From: Acheta domesticus
Lineage: Eukaryota; Arthropoda; Insecta; Orthoptera; Gryllidae
Direction of reading: 5' to 3'
DNA: 64,000 bases
NCBI GenBank assembly: GCA_031308135.1
Contig: JAHLJT010000631.1
Span: 174,117,282-174,181,281 of the forward strand
Part shown: one piece after another, positions 12,628 through 25,859 of the stretch
Position numbering within the stretch: the stretch's first letter is position 1
How the letters are laid out: every line of letters starts with the position of its first letter
Translations under genes and position numbers: made by a program
Notes under the pieces: generated by a model
What the model was told of the DNA's origin: nothing
Database searches by the model: none
What the model saw: the letters and a program-made list of their open reading frames with translations, nothing else

Positions 12628-14928
12628 AGTTTGTATTGGTACAAATACGTAAAATTATAATAACGATAATGCAATTTACTGTGAATATTTTACCCATATC
12701 CTGCAAAACTCTTTTCACTAAACAGTCTGTCACAGTACACAGCACTTATGAACCCTAAATCTTAAGAACTTTACATCTGAATAATGTTTAACAGAATTTG
12801 TTGTCATAGTAACCAAACTCTTAGTTTATTTCACAAAATCTTAATTTTTCTCTGACGTCTACGAGAATTTAAAACTGAATAAACGTGAAGCTCAAAATTG
12901 GAAATGAAAAGGAAATCATTTCTGAGGATTATCCAAAGAGAATCGTCTAGTTAAATTAGTATTCCCAATACTTTTTATACAATAATAATTTTCACATTTT
13001 AATTTTTTTACTTCAATTGTGTTGGATATAACATATCTTTTGAATATCGATATTTAATTCTTGGAAGTGGATATAGTGAAGTACCTAAATGAAATATTTT
13101 TTGTTGCCGAACAATGTTGAGTTGAGTTTGAATAAAAACACGAGAAAAGTCTTTTAGTCCGTTGATTCAGTACGCCAATAGGAAGTTCCTTTCAAATTGT
13201 TTTCAAATTGTGTGAATGTTTCCTAGAGCATTTAAGGTACTACGAAGGAATTAATTTTTGATTATTTGCAGTCTATTTAAGTTAGTTTTGACTGCACCTC
13301 ACCAGTTTTCTAAACATAGGCTAGTGAAAGTTGGATAACGCATTTAAAGATTGAAAATGATGTTTTTATGTTTTGTTTAGTAAACAATACACTTATTATA
13401 ACTCGCCCAAGAGAAGAATGAAGGCTGCGATCGCGGCGCGTCGTGGAACTAACAGTGAAAACATGGCCTCCTTCATAGAGGTTGTGAATCAGCTAATAAA
13501 ATGTAACTTCAGAGACACAGCATGCAAGATTTTTCACTGATTGTTTTATTTTTGTCCCTTTAAGATGCTTTCTTTACTTTTCACCCTTCTAGTACAAGAC
13601 TATAATAAAACGTTCTATTTATATTGATTTTTTAATACTTATTTATTGAATTTAAACATTTTTTACTCTCCTTCTTTCATCTTTTTTTCATAGGCTTTAG
13701 ACGGTTTGATAGGTATGCAATAAAGTAAAAAAACATTAACTTTACTGTCATAAGTATTTACAATATTCTTCATTATGGTGGTAGTTACTCCTTACATAAA
13801 AAAAGAATTTTATTTGGTTTATTTAATTTTTTATATTCTGAGAAACGACTTAAGTTAAAATAAACTATTTATATGAATGTTACTGCTCATCGAAAGAATT
13901 ATTTTCATAATTTTGTATCGTTTTGCAGAGAAAAGTATACTTTTATTTATTCCAGTATGAGGTGCAGACATGTCTAAATACAGTTAAAATATTAATTGGG
14001 AAGATTCTAGATTTGCAACGAAATAAATCTAGCTTTCTTTCGCAATAGTTTGGCACGGTACCATTTTAATTGTGAATCGAGTATCATTTTATCTCCGTCT
14101 CTGTCGTTTTGGTTGTAAACAAAGACGGTGGCGCGCTCCTGTAAACATCATTCTCAAGTTGGTCGAGCTATACTTCCACTAAAATGGTCGAGTACCCCTA
14201 AATTAATGACATGCGTTGAATTAAATCACCACAACTACCAATCAGAACTCTGGAAAAAGGCAAAAATCGTGTAATTAAGTCACTAAGGACAAAAAATTGT
14301 ACATCACAGATTACATAGTTCATCAGTCAGAAACATTTATGAACACATATTTAGTAACTACTACTCAGAGATATTACTATTTACAGTACATTTACATTGG
14401 AAAATGTAACAAAAAATAACTATTAGTCAATATTACATTATTTGTCAATATTATACAAAATCATACTTTCATTTACTAAACTTGCCTACTTAAGGAGATA
14501 TTTGTTATCCGCCAAGAATCTATTTAATTCTCTTGTACCAAAAGTGCAATTTTTGGCATAACTTCTTTTTTTTATGTTCTTGGAAATAATATTAAATTTT
14601 TGTAATGTGAATAACAATTCCTATCTTTCACAGGCAACGTCGTCTTAAACATGGATAAGTACGGCCACAAGCACATTCGTTTTACACTCGCTATCAAAAC
14701 AGCACCAAGGATTTAATACGAATAAATTAGATGATTAAAATTTATATCATCTATTTTTACATTTAATGTACAACATATATGGGGTAAGCAAATTACAACA
14801 AATGCGACAATGTATAGGCATTGTACTCATCGTCTTAAAAAAGCACCCAGAAGGACAAGGCGGATAATTATACTTTCACATTTGTAGGACCAACATATAT
14901 TGCGCTACACGGCCACAGACGGTAAATA
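12628..14928. other. AT-rich non-coding DNA
   Basis: No gene, array or recognisable transposon was seen. A small GC-richer spot at about 14110-14150 has no coding signal. Confidence 0.55.
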
Positions 14929-15962
14929 TTAGTATGGCGTGGGGCCACCAAGTTGGCGAACACACGCGTCCAGACCTCGCGGCATGGAATTGTACAGGTC
15001 TCGAATGGAGTCCTGTGCTAGTTCATCCCAGGCAGCTTGCACCTGAGTGCGCGGTTTTTGTAGATTGGTGGGTAAGGGTGGAGGTCCTGATTGCACCTTC
15101 CATAGCACCACAAATATTCTCGATCGGGGAGAGGTCTGGCGATGTATCTGACCATGGTAAAGTATCCAGCCGTGCATACTGCAAGACATGCTCTGGAGAT
15201 ATCTGGGGTTCGCAGACACACGTTGTACTTTTGAAATAGGGCATGGACGTAGGCGTTCACGAATGGCAGCCCACCGGTTAAAGAATCTCCTAAAGGTACC
15301 GTGTGGTGCTGCTGTCACGGTGACTCCGAGGAACACTAACGGTGAACAGTTACCGTAGGATATCGCGCCCCACACCATCAAATCAGGCTGGTGTTATGAG
15401 ATAACACAAACCGCTCGTCGTGGCGCTCTCCACTGCGCCTCCAGACACGGACCCGGTGTTCATCGCCATCAAGACAGAAGTGGGACTCGTCGCTGAAGAT
15501 GACCCGCTGCCAGAGTTCATTGCCCGTCCGTCCATCTCGACACCAGGTGAGTCTGTAGCGACGTTGCTGGGGGGGGTGGCAGGCATCGTAATGGTCAGCT
15601 GCGGCAAGCCATGCGTTGTGCAACCGCCTGCCAATGGTATTGGCACATTGGCACTTACAGGATGTGACAGTGCCGGCACAATCCGTTGAATAGCACCTAT
15701 CGTTGCTGTTAGATCTGTTCGCGCGTGGCGGACAATCCTTCGGTCCTCCCTCCTCGTGGTGCGTGGCGGACGTCCAGATCCTGCATGTCGTGTGTGCGTG
15801 CCTTCCTCAATGCCGCCAACAGCGGGCGATAGTGGTGTCCTTGCGACCGGTGTAGCGCGCAATAAGGCGACAGGATCAACCAGCTTCCCGCACAGCCACA
15901 ATGAGGCCTCTCGCGAACGCGTCTAACTGGACAACCGGCTGTCGAATGCGTCGCCTAGGCGT
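14929..15962 (-). pseudogene. Tc1-like DDE transposase pseudogene
   Basis: Read on the minus strand in shifting frames, this stretch carries the Tc1/mariner transposase order. An N-terminal DNA-binding part near 15962-15800 includes RRRIRQPVVQLDAFARG and the helix-turn-helix-like RKDTTIARCWRH. The catalytic core follows: IFSDESHFCL with first Asp (about 15500), RVRVWRRSGER, MVWGAISYG (about 15380) and SPDLSPIENI with the third acidic residue (about 15120). The C-terminal tail is AWDELAQDSI. The extent (about 1.03 kb) matches a normal transposase of roughly 340 codons, so it is nearly full length but broken by several frameshifts and at least two stops. The usual central Asp block is not recognisable. 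Its base composition is clearly richer in GC than the flanks. I could not find terminal inverted repeats. It is an inactive relic that would once have cut and pasted at TA sites. Confidence 0.85.
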
Positions 15963-18900
15963 AGGGTATGTGCAGGTGACACTCTGGCGACGCTACCCAA
16001 TGATCCAATGGCCGTTGTGGGCCGTTGGAGGCCCTCTTATCTAGACCGGTGGGCGCCCGGTCAAGCCCCTATTGCCGACCCTCCTCCCCAATACACCTCC
16101 TCCCCAGTGCACTGTCCGACCCCCCTCCATCGTGAACAGGAAATCATTTCACTTAGCGAATGGTGTGCAAAATCCCATCGAGTTTGCAGCGGATAAGTAG
16201 GGTTGGGGTGCAGCTTTCGGGGTGCAGCTTTTTGTATGATAAGGAGTGTATTTACCCTTTATGAAAAGTATGTAAGAAAACCCCTCCTGAATCAGAGGTG
16301 ACTCGCTTCTCCATTTTCGAAGATCTATACATATTCTCACTCACATGTTACTTTTCCTTGGAAGTGATGTCATAATTGCCTTTTGAAAACATTCTAATAT
16401 TTTATCTGGAATATGATCAATATATTTGATTTGAATTTGTTTCTTCATCATGTAAGTCTTTATAGTGGTCATAAGTGTACAATGCGAGAACGTTCGTCAC
16501 GTTCAGAGAGTACATCGAATGTATGATTGGTAGTAACAGTTCTCAAGATTAAATTTATTCTTAAATCGAAACGAAAAAATATTGAACGTAACACGTGAAT
16601 GTAGGGGCGCAATTGCACACGTAACAAATAAATCTCATTCTTTTCGTCGCTCGTTTTCTTTAACATACCTTTAGTGCAATTATACTTTTATTCATCCACT
16701 GGTTTCATTATATATATTATAATTTGTGTTCTTATTAATTAAGAGACCAAAATTTAGAATTTTCATAAATTCATTTAAATCCTGAAGTAAATTAAAAACT
16801 TAATATTTATCTTCGTCACTAGCATGTAATATATTTGTTTACTAGAACTAAGTAAACTCACGTGAATTCTACACAGAACTACTCAACCTTGAAAGGAAAT
16901 CACATGGATGGATAACATCGGTATCTAACTATAACTTAGTTTATTTGTAGGTACTATAAAAATATCCAAACAGGGACATTCCATATACTTCCATTGTAAG
17001 AATCAATTAGCAACATGCCATACCATTTCGTAAATCTAGGAATATTTTATATTGTTCGAAAATTTTCTATACTAATCTACCTTTGTAATTTGAAATTAGA
17101 AAATAGTGTTCATGAAAATATATATTAATTCTCTGCATACTAACTGATAATCATAAATGGAAAATATTCACCTTAAAGCAATGTTTTTTTTCTTTCTACT
17201 GTTCTGGAAGAAAGAAACGGATTCAAATGTTGATATATGAATCCGTATGATATTGATATACCAGCAAATTGCTCACTTAAAATGCAAGAACATGTAACAA
17301 AACAATTGAGATAGATATGTGTACTGCTTTACAATTGACAAATCTGATTCGTACTTAATTTTGTTTTAAGATACATATTATTAATATTTTCAATTTGGTT
17401 ACAACCGAACAAACATTTTTAACAAATTTAAATAGAAAAAAGATACTGGAAAGTATGTGTACTGCCTTAGAAAAATTTTACTGATTTCTATAGAAATTAT
17501 TTTGGAGAAAAAATATTACGGAAGTTATAAATAAGAATATGATTGATTAACTTTACATACTTTTATTTCCATTCGCTTTCTTTTCTTTATAAACTTGCTT
17601 TTCATTGTAGAAAATTTCTGAACTGTTTTTTTTTCGAACAGTTATCCTCGATAGAGCTGTAGGCTAAAAATAAGCCGTGAAAACGTTCTGGGCTTATATT
17701 ACACTATAGGAGATGAAATTTACATTTCTTGAATTTCCAAGGAATGATAGCTTTATGTTTGATAGTACGAGTATTTACAAAACTAAAACATTTATTGAAA
17801 ACGTAACTATGCATTCATAAGTAACAACATTTTACCAGTGCCACAAATGACAGATACTTCACTAAACAGAAGGAAACTTCTGTTAATTGTATTGAAAACT
17901 TTGATATCTTTATCGATGTGAGAAAGATATTTGTTACGAAAAATTTGAAATATCAGGGAAAGCAAAATGAAGAAAACATGGCTCGTTTAATGTTCATTGC
18001 CAGTGGGTAATCATGCGATTTAACAGCAACTTTTATGATTGTGCGATATAGTCATAAAGTGGTAACAATCTAATCATTCGTGTTTTATATCTACGTTCAC
18101 CCGATGGGAACCACCAAATTACCAGAGACCGTGATTTTCAATTTAATAACCGTCTTAAGTTAGTGTTACATTTTCATGACCCTAGGTCATGAATAATGAT
18201 GAATCCAAAATACCAGAACGTCAAACAATATCATTTGAAATGTTCTGTTGAAATAAAATCTTAGTGTTGGTTGTCCTATTGAAATCGACTGTTTTTCTCA
18301 AAAGCTTAAGTGGCAATGCAGTTTATTCTAACAAGATACAGTTCCAGGTATATTATTGTATATTATTACCTTATGCATTTATTAATATTCAAAATTTTCG
18401 ACTATAGTAACTGACATTATTTAACTTATTAAATATCTGTTAAATGTCGGTAATGTCACATCAAGTAATTTGTTAATAACATAAAATATTTAGTATATCC
18501 ATTGGTTCCATGGAAAATTATATTCAATCATTTTATAGTTTTCTGAATAATTTAACTGATCACGACCTTTAAAAATAATATATAATTTTTTGTGTAGGTA
18601 CAAGTGAGAAGTTTATAATGCCATACAATTCTCTCGGGAAAAAATTGTTCATCCATGCATGCAAACAAACTACAGAACTTTTGGATAGAAGCATCACAAA
18701 CTTCTCGTCAAAATAATTGTGTTTTGTTTCATCAAACTTTTCGTATGAGAGGAGATGGAGATCCTTTATTACTCTCGCATTCTACCAATTGCATTTTAAG
18801 AAGCAAGATAAAGTTGCTATAATTCAGGAAGAACACATTCTACTTAACAGCGTTTTGGCGTTCTTGAGTAAGCATTCAACAATATCTTAAACTTTTCAGA

Positions 18901-19602
18901 AAAAGATTATAATAATTCTTTTTTAATTTTCTTTTTGAATATAAATTTTTAATTTTTTTTCCACTGGCAATTAAATTGTAAGGAATATATACGCTTCGTT
19001 AATGTATGCTTTTAAATGAGTCAGTTGACGATCGAATCTTCGAAAATGAGGTTTTGAGATTAAATCTTAATTATGATGGTTCTCGAAAAAAATAGGCAGA
19101 TTCAAATGATCATTTTAGGAGGTAGCTGTACTAATTGGGCGTTGTGTTCAATAAGTTATAGCTGGCGATCGGAGCAATGTAGACCACGAATTCTACTCTG
19201 TCATTTCTGGTGCATGTCTATTTCCCATTTCATCTATAACCTCTAACACTATACCACTATACACATACACGAACGAAAGAATCATTAAACGGTTCAGGTG
19301 TTTGGGATAAACCAACTGAAAGTGCTGTCTAGAACGTGTCACTTGAAAAATGAGAAACAATAATAGGAATTATAAGTTCTGTCCATATTCAAAAACTCTT
19401 CTTATATTGTATCTGACACGATTTTCACACGGAAGATGATACTCAAAACAAATAAGAGCAATTATCAGTTTCCCTATTGACACGAAAAATTTCTGTAAGC
19501 AATTTTTTGAAAGAATAAGTGCACAATTGTCTACATAAATATGAACAAATATATAATTAATTGCTTCTATAGCCTGAAGGGGAAAGAATTAAAAGCAGTA
19601 TC
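15963..19602. other. AT-rich non-coding DNA
   Basis: The first 250 bases are GC-richer and may belong to the flank of the Tc1-like relic. The remainder is AT-rich with no recognisable gene or array. A short imperfect palindrome (CATGACC..GGTCATG) lies near 18176. Confidence 0.5.
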
Positions 19603-19614
19603 AATTCCAATGTT
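19603..19614. repeat. Left target-site duplication of the jockey-type element
   Basis: AATTCCAATGTT is repeated exactly at 24292-24303, directly outside the two ends of the LINE. Confidence 0.85.
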
Positions 19615-19811
19615 CCACTTCGCTTAGAGCCTCCGTCGCGAACGGTCGTGCCAGCAGCGCTCCGCTCCGTGTAGATAAGCTCAAGGCGTACTAGTCTGCG
19701 GCGTGCTCTCGACCTGCGAGGGCCGCCGCGCTCCAGTGTGTTCAGAACTTAAACTATTTTTACAGTTATATTTAAAGTAGGACGTGCTCAATAGTTTTCA
19801 GTAAAACTAAA
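19615..19811 (+). promoter_or_regulatory. 5' UTR and probable internal promoter of the LINE
   Basis: The 197 bases before the ORF1 ATG are GC-rich (for example GTGCCAGCAGCGCTCCGCTC), in contrast to the AT-rich host flank. Jockey-type elements transcribe from an internal promoter at the 5' end, so this segment is the likely promoter, by analogy only. No TATA box is visible. Confidence 0.5.
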
Positions 19812-21283
19812 ATGTTTTCTAATCAGTATTCGCATACTGGGGAATTAGTTCGAGGTGCAATGGAAGCTGTTTACAGCAGTGAAATACCAGCCCATCAACA
19901 GGCGTTTGAACATCATCGAGGTCAACTGGAAAGCTCACAACCTCAACTTCATCAGCAGGGAATTCAACAGCAACAACCCTCACAAGAAACTTCGCCCCCG
20001 CCACAACAGTCTCCAAACAGTTGCCACGAATTACTGGAAATCGGCCAGAGAACCAATCAAAGTGCATCAACAACAGGGAAAAAGCGTGAAGGCGACTTCT
20101 CAGAGGACCGTGAGAACTCCAAAAGGTCAGTACCAAACAACAGGCTAACTAGTGGCAGCGGCAAATTGATTGTGGATTTACCAACAAAAAATAGATATGC
20201 ACCACTTAGCGACTTAGACGATAGTGTTGAATCAAATGAAATAGTCTCAGAAAATTTAATTGAAAAAACTCCACCAGTTTTCATTCATAATGCACATAAT
20301 CATACTCTATTAGTGGGTGATTTGAAAAAGTTTATGAAATCTAAGTTCTCTACAAAACAATATCAAAACAAGAAAAAAGACCCAACTAATAATAGAATTA
20401 TTATTGAATCAACTGTTAGAGTTCAGCCTACAACAATTGAAGACTTCAGAAATCTTGTCAAATTCTGTAAAGAAGAACATCTAGACTTTCATTCGTTCAG
20501 AGACCCAACCAACAGGCCGCTAACACTAATAATACGTGGGATACCAACGTGCTATTCTGATAGTGAAGTACTTGAACTCCATCGTCTGAACTATCCGGTG
20601 CAGAAAATCAATAGAATATACAAATTCCATTCCCCCACTATTCTGTGCGCGGTTGAACTTTTAAACAACGACGTAGCAAAAACCATATATAAACTAAACA
20701 ACCTTTTTAATGCAATAGTTAAAGTCGAAGAAAAAAGGAAGTCAGCGTTCCCAGTACAATGCAAAAACTGTCAACGCTACGGTCACTCTAAAAACAATTG
20801 TGGACGCGAATCACGCTGCGTACGTTGTCTTGGCAGCCATCATTATGAGTCATGCCCATTGCCAATAAATGCCCCTCCCAGGTGTATAAACTGTCAAGGT
20901 TGGCACCGAGCCAGCTTCAAATGTCCAATCAATGTCCAAAATTACGCTACAAAGGACAAAACTCAAGTCATGTGGCCCCGAAAAGTGCAAACTTCCAACA
21001 ACCGCGACCACCTGTACCCCAAGCTACAAGGTCCGGGCCTCCGCCTGTTCTGGATAACACTAACTTTCCTTCATTGCCAATTATCAACAATCCAAGAAGG
21101 CCTCAAGCAAGTACCCCTCTTTATGCGCAGGTGGCCTCATCAAACAATATTAACAATTCCATAGAGTTCACCTCTCAAATAGTTAATAATATTATCTCCC
21201 AAGTCATGGCAATGTTAGTTCCGCAGCTACAATCTTTAATCAATGCAATAATTTCTTCATTATTACCTAATGGCTCAAAATAA
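19812..21283 (+). pseudogene. LINE ORF1: nucleic-acid-binding (Gag-like) protein, one frameshift
   Basis: The ATG at 19812 has A at -3 (CTAAAATG). A Gln/Pro-rich N-terminus (residues about 38-72) is followed by a charged region. Next comes a domain of the type found before zinc knuckles in jockey ORF1 (residues about 225-310, with IRGIPTCYSDSEVLELHRL). Three knuckles follow from residues about 317 to 371: CKNCQRYGHSKNNC, CVRCLGSHHYESC and CINCQGWHRASFKC. The first frame then runs into unrelated sequence and stops at 21164. The family-like C-terminus (YAQVASSN) continues in another frame to a stop at 21281-21283, so one base has been lost at about 20940-20980. The role would be RNA binding and particle formation before target-primed reverse transcription. 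ORF1 overlaps the ORF2 start at 21270 by 14 bases. Confidence 0.88.
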
Positions 21284-23971
21284 ATTAAGCGGTTTAACTC
21301 TACTCAATTGGAATTGCAATGGAATTGAAAAACAGTTCGACTATTTCTCGCATTTCTTACGTTCAAAAAAGATCGATATTGCTTGCCTAACCGAAACTCA
21401 CCTCCGCCCCTTCTCAAAGTGCAATTTAAAAATTCCCGGATACATAGCTTACAGAAATGACCGGCTATGCGATAAAGCTGCCGGTGGAGTAGCAATTGTA
21501 ATCCACAAAAAAATTGCGCATTGCAGCTTAAATACTCCTTCTTCTGAAAACTTGGAAACAATAGAAATCAAATTAACGCAGTCAAGTCAACTTGATGTGC
21601 ACATAATTGCTGCGTATACGCTCCCTAACAGACCATTTCCAACCGACCTTCTAAAACAGCTACTTTCTCTCAATAGTCCAATCATAATTAGTGGCGACTT
21701 TAACGCTAAAAATAAACTGTGGGTTGGAATACCACTTCGCCTCAAGGCAAAAAGCTCTCTCAAATCGCATCAGAAAAGGCCTGTACAGTAAATGCACCTA
21801 CATCACTCACCTTTTATCCATCACATATCAATGTTAAACCAGACATTCTGGATCTAACGTTAACAAAAATATCAACCTTCCGTTAATACAAAGCCCGCAG
21901 CCAGAATTAAACTCTGACCACACACCGGTAATAATTACTTTCAACGTAAACATACTACCCGTTACACATAGACCACGCATCGTCACAGGAACAATAAATT
22001 GGCAAACATTTCGTGATTACTTGTCCCACCAACTGTCAGTACCAAAAAACATGACTAATAACATCAGAATAGAAACTGAAATAGAACAGTTTACCTCGCT
22101 CATCCACAATGCAATTAAAGAATCGCAAACAACAGTCCCACGACCAGGTTTCAAGAACCCTACTATCCCAAATAGGCTTTTGAAAATGATTGCCACCAAA
22201 CGCCAACTAAGACGCAAATGGCAGAGGCTCAGGCTCCCTCACTTAAAAAACCAAATAAATAACCTAGGTCATCATATAAACAAACAACTCGAAAAAATTA
22301 GATTTACATTTCAGAAATCTATTAGTCAAATAACCCCAGCTTCACATGACCAATGGTCAATAATTAGGCATTTAACTAAGGAAAAAATTAACATTCCAGC
22401 AATAAAATCAGGAAATAGTGAAGCTATAACTGACAGTGAAAAAACCCGTGCATTTGCAAAGCACTTCGCCGCGACATTCAGCCCGAACATATCTCACGAC
22501 ACGGCTTTTACAGATAAAGTTGAAAACGAAATCAACAAAGGTTGGCTCACAGCAGAGCTACCTACAAAATTTATTTCACCGAAGGAAATTAATAATCAAA
22601 TTAAATGCTTACGTCCAAAGAAATCTTCAGGCCACGACCAAATACCTAACTTTATTATAAAAGAACTCCCACAACAAGCTATTAGTGTTTTAACAGCTAT
22701 TTTTAACGCATGTTTATGATTGGATTACTTCCCACAGCAATGGGAGCATGCCGAAATTATTCCAACTCCCAAACCAGGAAAGGATCATAAACAAATTTCA
22801 AATTACAGACCCATTAGTCTAATTCCTTCAATCAGCAAATTTTTTGAAAAACTCATATTAAACAGATTAACTAAATACCTAAATGAAATTAATGCAATCC
22901 CTAACATTCAATTCGGATTCAAGGAAAAACATTCCTCAACCCACCAACTTCTCAGACTAACAAACCATATAGCGAACTCCTTCGAAAATAAAAGATACAC
23001 TCTCTCATTTTTCCTAGACGTCTCACAAGCCTTCGACCGAGTATGGCATGCAGGTTTACTTTATAAACTAAAGATATTGGGTACACCTTCTTTTCTCTAT
23101 AAAATCATTCAAAGCTTCATCCAAGGTCGAACGTTTACAGTGTGGTTAAACAACACAGCTTTCCATATTGAAAATATTTCTGCAGAGTACCGCTGGGATC
23201 ATCGCTCTCCCCTTTGCTATACAACATCTACACAGCAGATTTCCCCTCACCAGCAAAATCGCAAATGGCTACTTTCGCTGACGACACCACCTTGTTCATT
23301 TCATCAAGCTCCTGCGAACGAGGAGCAAAACTCTTACAAGAAGATCTTTCAAAATTTGTAACTTGGACACAGAAATGGAGAATAGCTCTAAACGCATCTA
23401 AAACAGTTTGCAAAATCTTTACACTAAGGAAAATACCTGTCTTACCACCACTAAATATTCAAAATACTCCAATACCCTGGACTGACAAATCTAAAGCAAT
23501 CAAATATCTTGGCTTACATTTTGATACTAAGTTAACCTGGAAAGAACACATAATGAAAATAGAAAAATCTACTAAACAAAAAAATTGGCAAACTATATCC
23601 ACTCATCAACAAGAAGTCTCATCTGAAAACAGAAACTGCCCTGTCAATATTTAAGTCAATTGTAAGACCTTCTATGTCATATGCGTGTAATCTGGGGAGG
23701 AGCCTCCAAGTCATCACTTACAAAATTACAAACAATTCAGAACAAATTCCTCCGTCTGGCTATTAGAGCGCCTTGGTACATTACAAATGAGCAAATTCAT
23801 CATGAATTAAAAATACCCCTACTATCCGAATTTCTATCAAAACTCTCCAATAATTTTTTAAGCAAACTAATCCAATGCCCAAGCACAAACATTTTCAATC
23901 TCAATAGAAATGGCCCAACAAACCCTAGAATTAAATCTAAATTTCCCAAAGATGTTTTCCTTCCCCCCTGA
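21270..23971 (+). pseudogene. LINE ORF2: endonuclease-reverse transcriptase, multiple frame breaks
   Basis: The start ATG at 21270 lies inside the end of ORF1. The APE-type endonuclease comes first: NWNCNGI, LTETHL, GDFNAKN (near 21700) and SDHTPV (near 21920). The reverse transcriptase follows: NYRPISLIPSISK (near 22805), SQAFDRVWHAGL (near 23025) and catalytic FADD at 23274-23285. A C-terminal region ends at 23971. The frame changes near 21720, 21875, 23186, 23580 and 23685, and an in-frame TGA lies at 22717-22719. Each shift equals one base lost or gained. The protein would nick target DNA and copy element RNA at the nick; this copy cannot do so as written. Whether the breaks are mutations or assembly errors is raised in the findings. 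Confidence 0.88.
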
Positions 23972-24291
23972 TAAAAAAGACTGAATATAGATTAGCTGGT
24001 ATGAGGAAATACACACCTCCCATCCACAAGACCAATCCCCATGTAGTTAATATAAGTAATTGTAAGAACTAGTGTTTCACTGCCCATTGTGAGAAGCATT
24101 TATACCTCTTCAGTATTATAAATTAATTGTAATCTATTAAAGTGTATTAACTTGTAATCCATGTTGTATCCCTTGTTATGTAATTAGTTAAGTTCTTTGT
24201 AAAAGAGTGTGTAATATGTAAACATATCAACTAAATAATGTAAAGCAGCAACCAGCTGCTGATCTTATTTGATAATAATTTTTTTTAAAAA

Positions 24292-24303
24292 AATTCCAAT
24301 GTT
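24292..24303. repeat. Right target-site duplication of the jockey-type element
   Basis: Exact second copy of AATTCCAATGTT, immediately after the terminal A run. Confidence 0.85.
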
Positions 24304-25859
24304 ATCATGTGTATCTGTAAACCTGGCGCGGTCGATTCAAGTCTACAGATTCTATTAACCAAAATGTAATGGATTCTCTAACTTTGTATCTTTATCCGCA
24401 ATTATCCACTCGTAAAAATTACAAAACAATTCCAATTCTCGTGGAGTTCAAGTAAATTTTCTTCTGATTTCATAATTGGTTTATGGTTATTCACTTCTCT
24501 ACCCCGCAACCGATTCTATTTCAAAGTATAAATGTGTATCGTAAAAACGTCAAGGAATTGAAGATAAAAAATCATGAAGACTGAAATTTGCATCTACACA
24601 TGTCTAAACTTCAGAAAGTTTCGTTTTTCACGGCGTTTTGATTTACATAACTGGCATCAATATTTTGGCTATAATTGCATGTTGCCTCACTTCTCCGTCT
24701 CCTTTTGTTGTCAGAGGAATAAGGTTTACTAGAGTCCACAGTGCCCGAGCTTTTCAATCCGCGTCCCCAGGCCCCGCATGTTTCCAGGAAACTGCTGCAG
24801 GCAGAGGCTGATTGTTTGGACAGGCTCTTGGAAGAGACCCCTATAAAAACGTATGCACTCGTGATGGCAGGACGTTCGGTCAGAAGAAAAAATCAAAAAT
24901 AAAATATCACTAGCTCTTTCAATGGTCAAACATTCTCAAAATTAACTTCTACTAAATTTGAAACATTACCAGGCTTTTTTATAAAATGAGATACTGGTAA
25001 AAAATTGTAATTATGAAGAATGATATGATGACCAACGTATTTTCAAATTGTAACACTTTTTTCGTAACTTTGTTTTGAAAGAAATTTTCCTTTTCTCTGA
25101 GTTTCCTTTTCGTTTAAAAGTATTTGCATGGCATAATCTTCATTATATTTAAATGAGTTCCTTAGCCTACAGCATGTCTTGTTAAATCGAGCAACATTCT
25201 TCAGTAGGTCGAGACCAGAAACAAACTTCCTCTGAGTGAAATAGTTGGCACCCACTACGGAATTATGTCAGTGACTGGAATTTTTTTTAAATTCTAAAAC
25301 TATATCGAATATGCCTCACAACAATTTTCTTCAGAAACCCTAACCAATGAACCATTTTTGTATGACTCACAGATTTGTAATTAACGCCACCTCGTTAAAA
25401 GAAATCTTCGTTGTCCTTCAGTTCCAGTTTAAAAGGATTGTGTTGACTTGTGTCGTCTCCACGAGCGTTGCTAATTGCGTGATGTCAATGGGTAATGTGA
25501 AAGAAAAATTGTAGTCTAATTTGTTTAAATTAATTTCTTCATTATTCAACTCGCAAATAGATGTATTTAACGCTACTATTATTTTATTTAGTATACCAGA
25601 GTGCAGGGGTATAAAAACGCTCGAGTGTTAACAATATAAAACGCTCGAGTGTTCGTCCTGGCCGGGTGGTTGAGTGCATTCTCATTTATTATTGTTTTTA
25701 ATGAGTTCTTTAATGGATTGAGATTTTCTTGCTAACGTTTTGACGCGTGTGGGTTAATTTTTTTTCTTTATCATAATTTATTTTCGGGCAGCTCTTTAAT
25801 GTTCTCTTGTGTCAGTAAATGCTTTATAAATTATTTTAAATCTTTTATTTTATTGCTCA
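24304..25859. other. Mostly AT-rich DNA with one GC-richer island near 24720-24860
   Basis: The island is open in both directions for a short distance. On the plus strand it follows a good polypyrimidine-AG (CTTCTCCGTCTCCTTTTG..CAG, near 24693-24715), but the frames behind it stop within about 35 codons. On the minus strand a frame ending at 24729 reads through ISLCLQQFPGNMRGLGTR. I cannot decide whether either is an exon. No other feature was seen. Confidence 0.3.

Larger units (their letters stand above)
19615..24291 (+). mobile_element. Full-length jockey-type non-LTR retrotransposon (about 4.68 kb)
   Basis: The element has a short GC-rich 5' UTR, ORF1 with zinc knuckles, an overlapping ORF2 with endonuclease and reverse transcriptase, an AT-rich 3' UTR and a short terminal A run. 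A perfect 12-bp target-site duplication flanks it (19603-19614 and 24292-24303). Overlapping ORF1/ORF2, the CCHC triplet and the APE-type endonuclease place it in the jockey clade by family knowledge. Both ORFs carry frame breaks, so this copy is not functional as written. The intact duplication and lack of 5' truncation suggest a recent, complete insertion. Confidence 0.92.
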
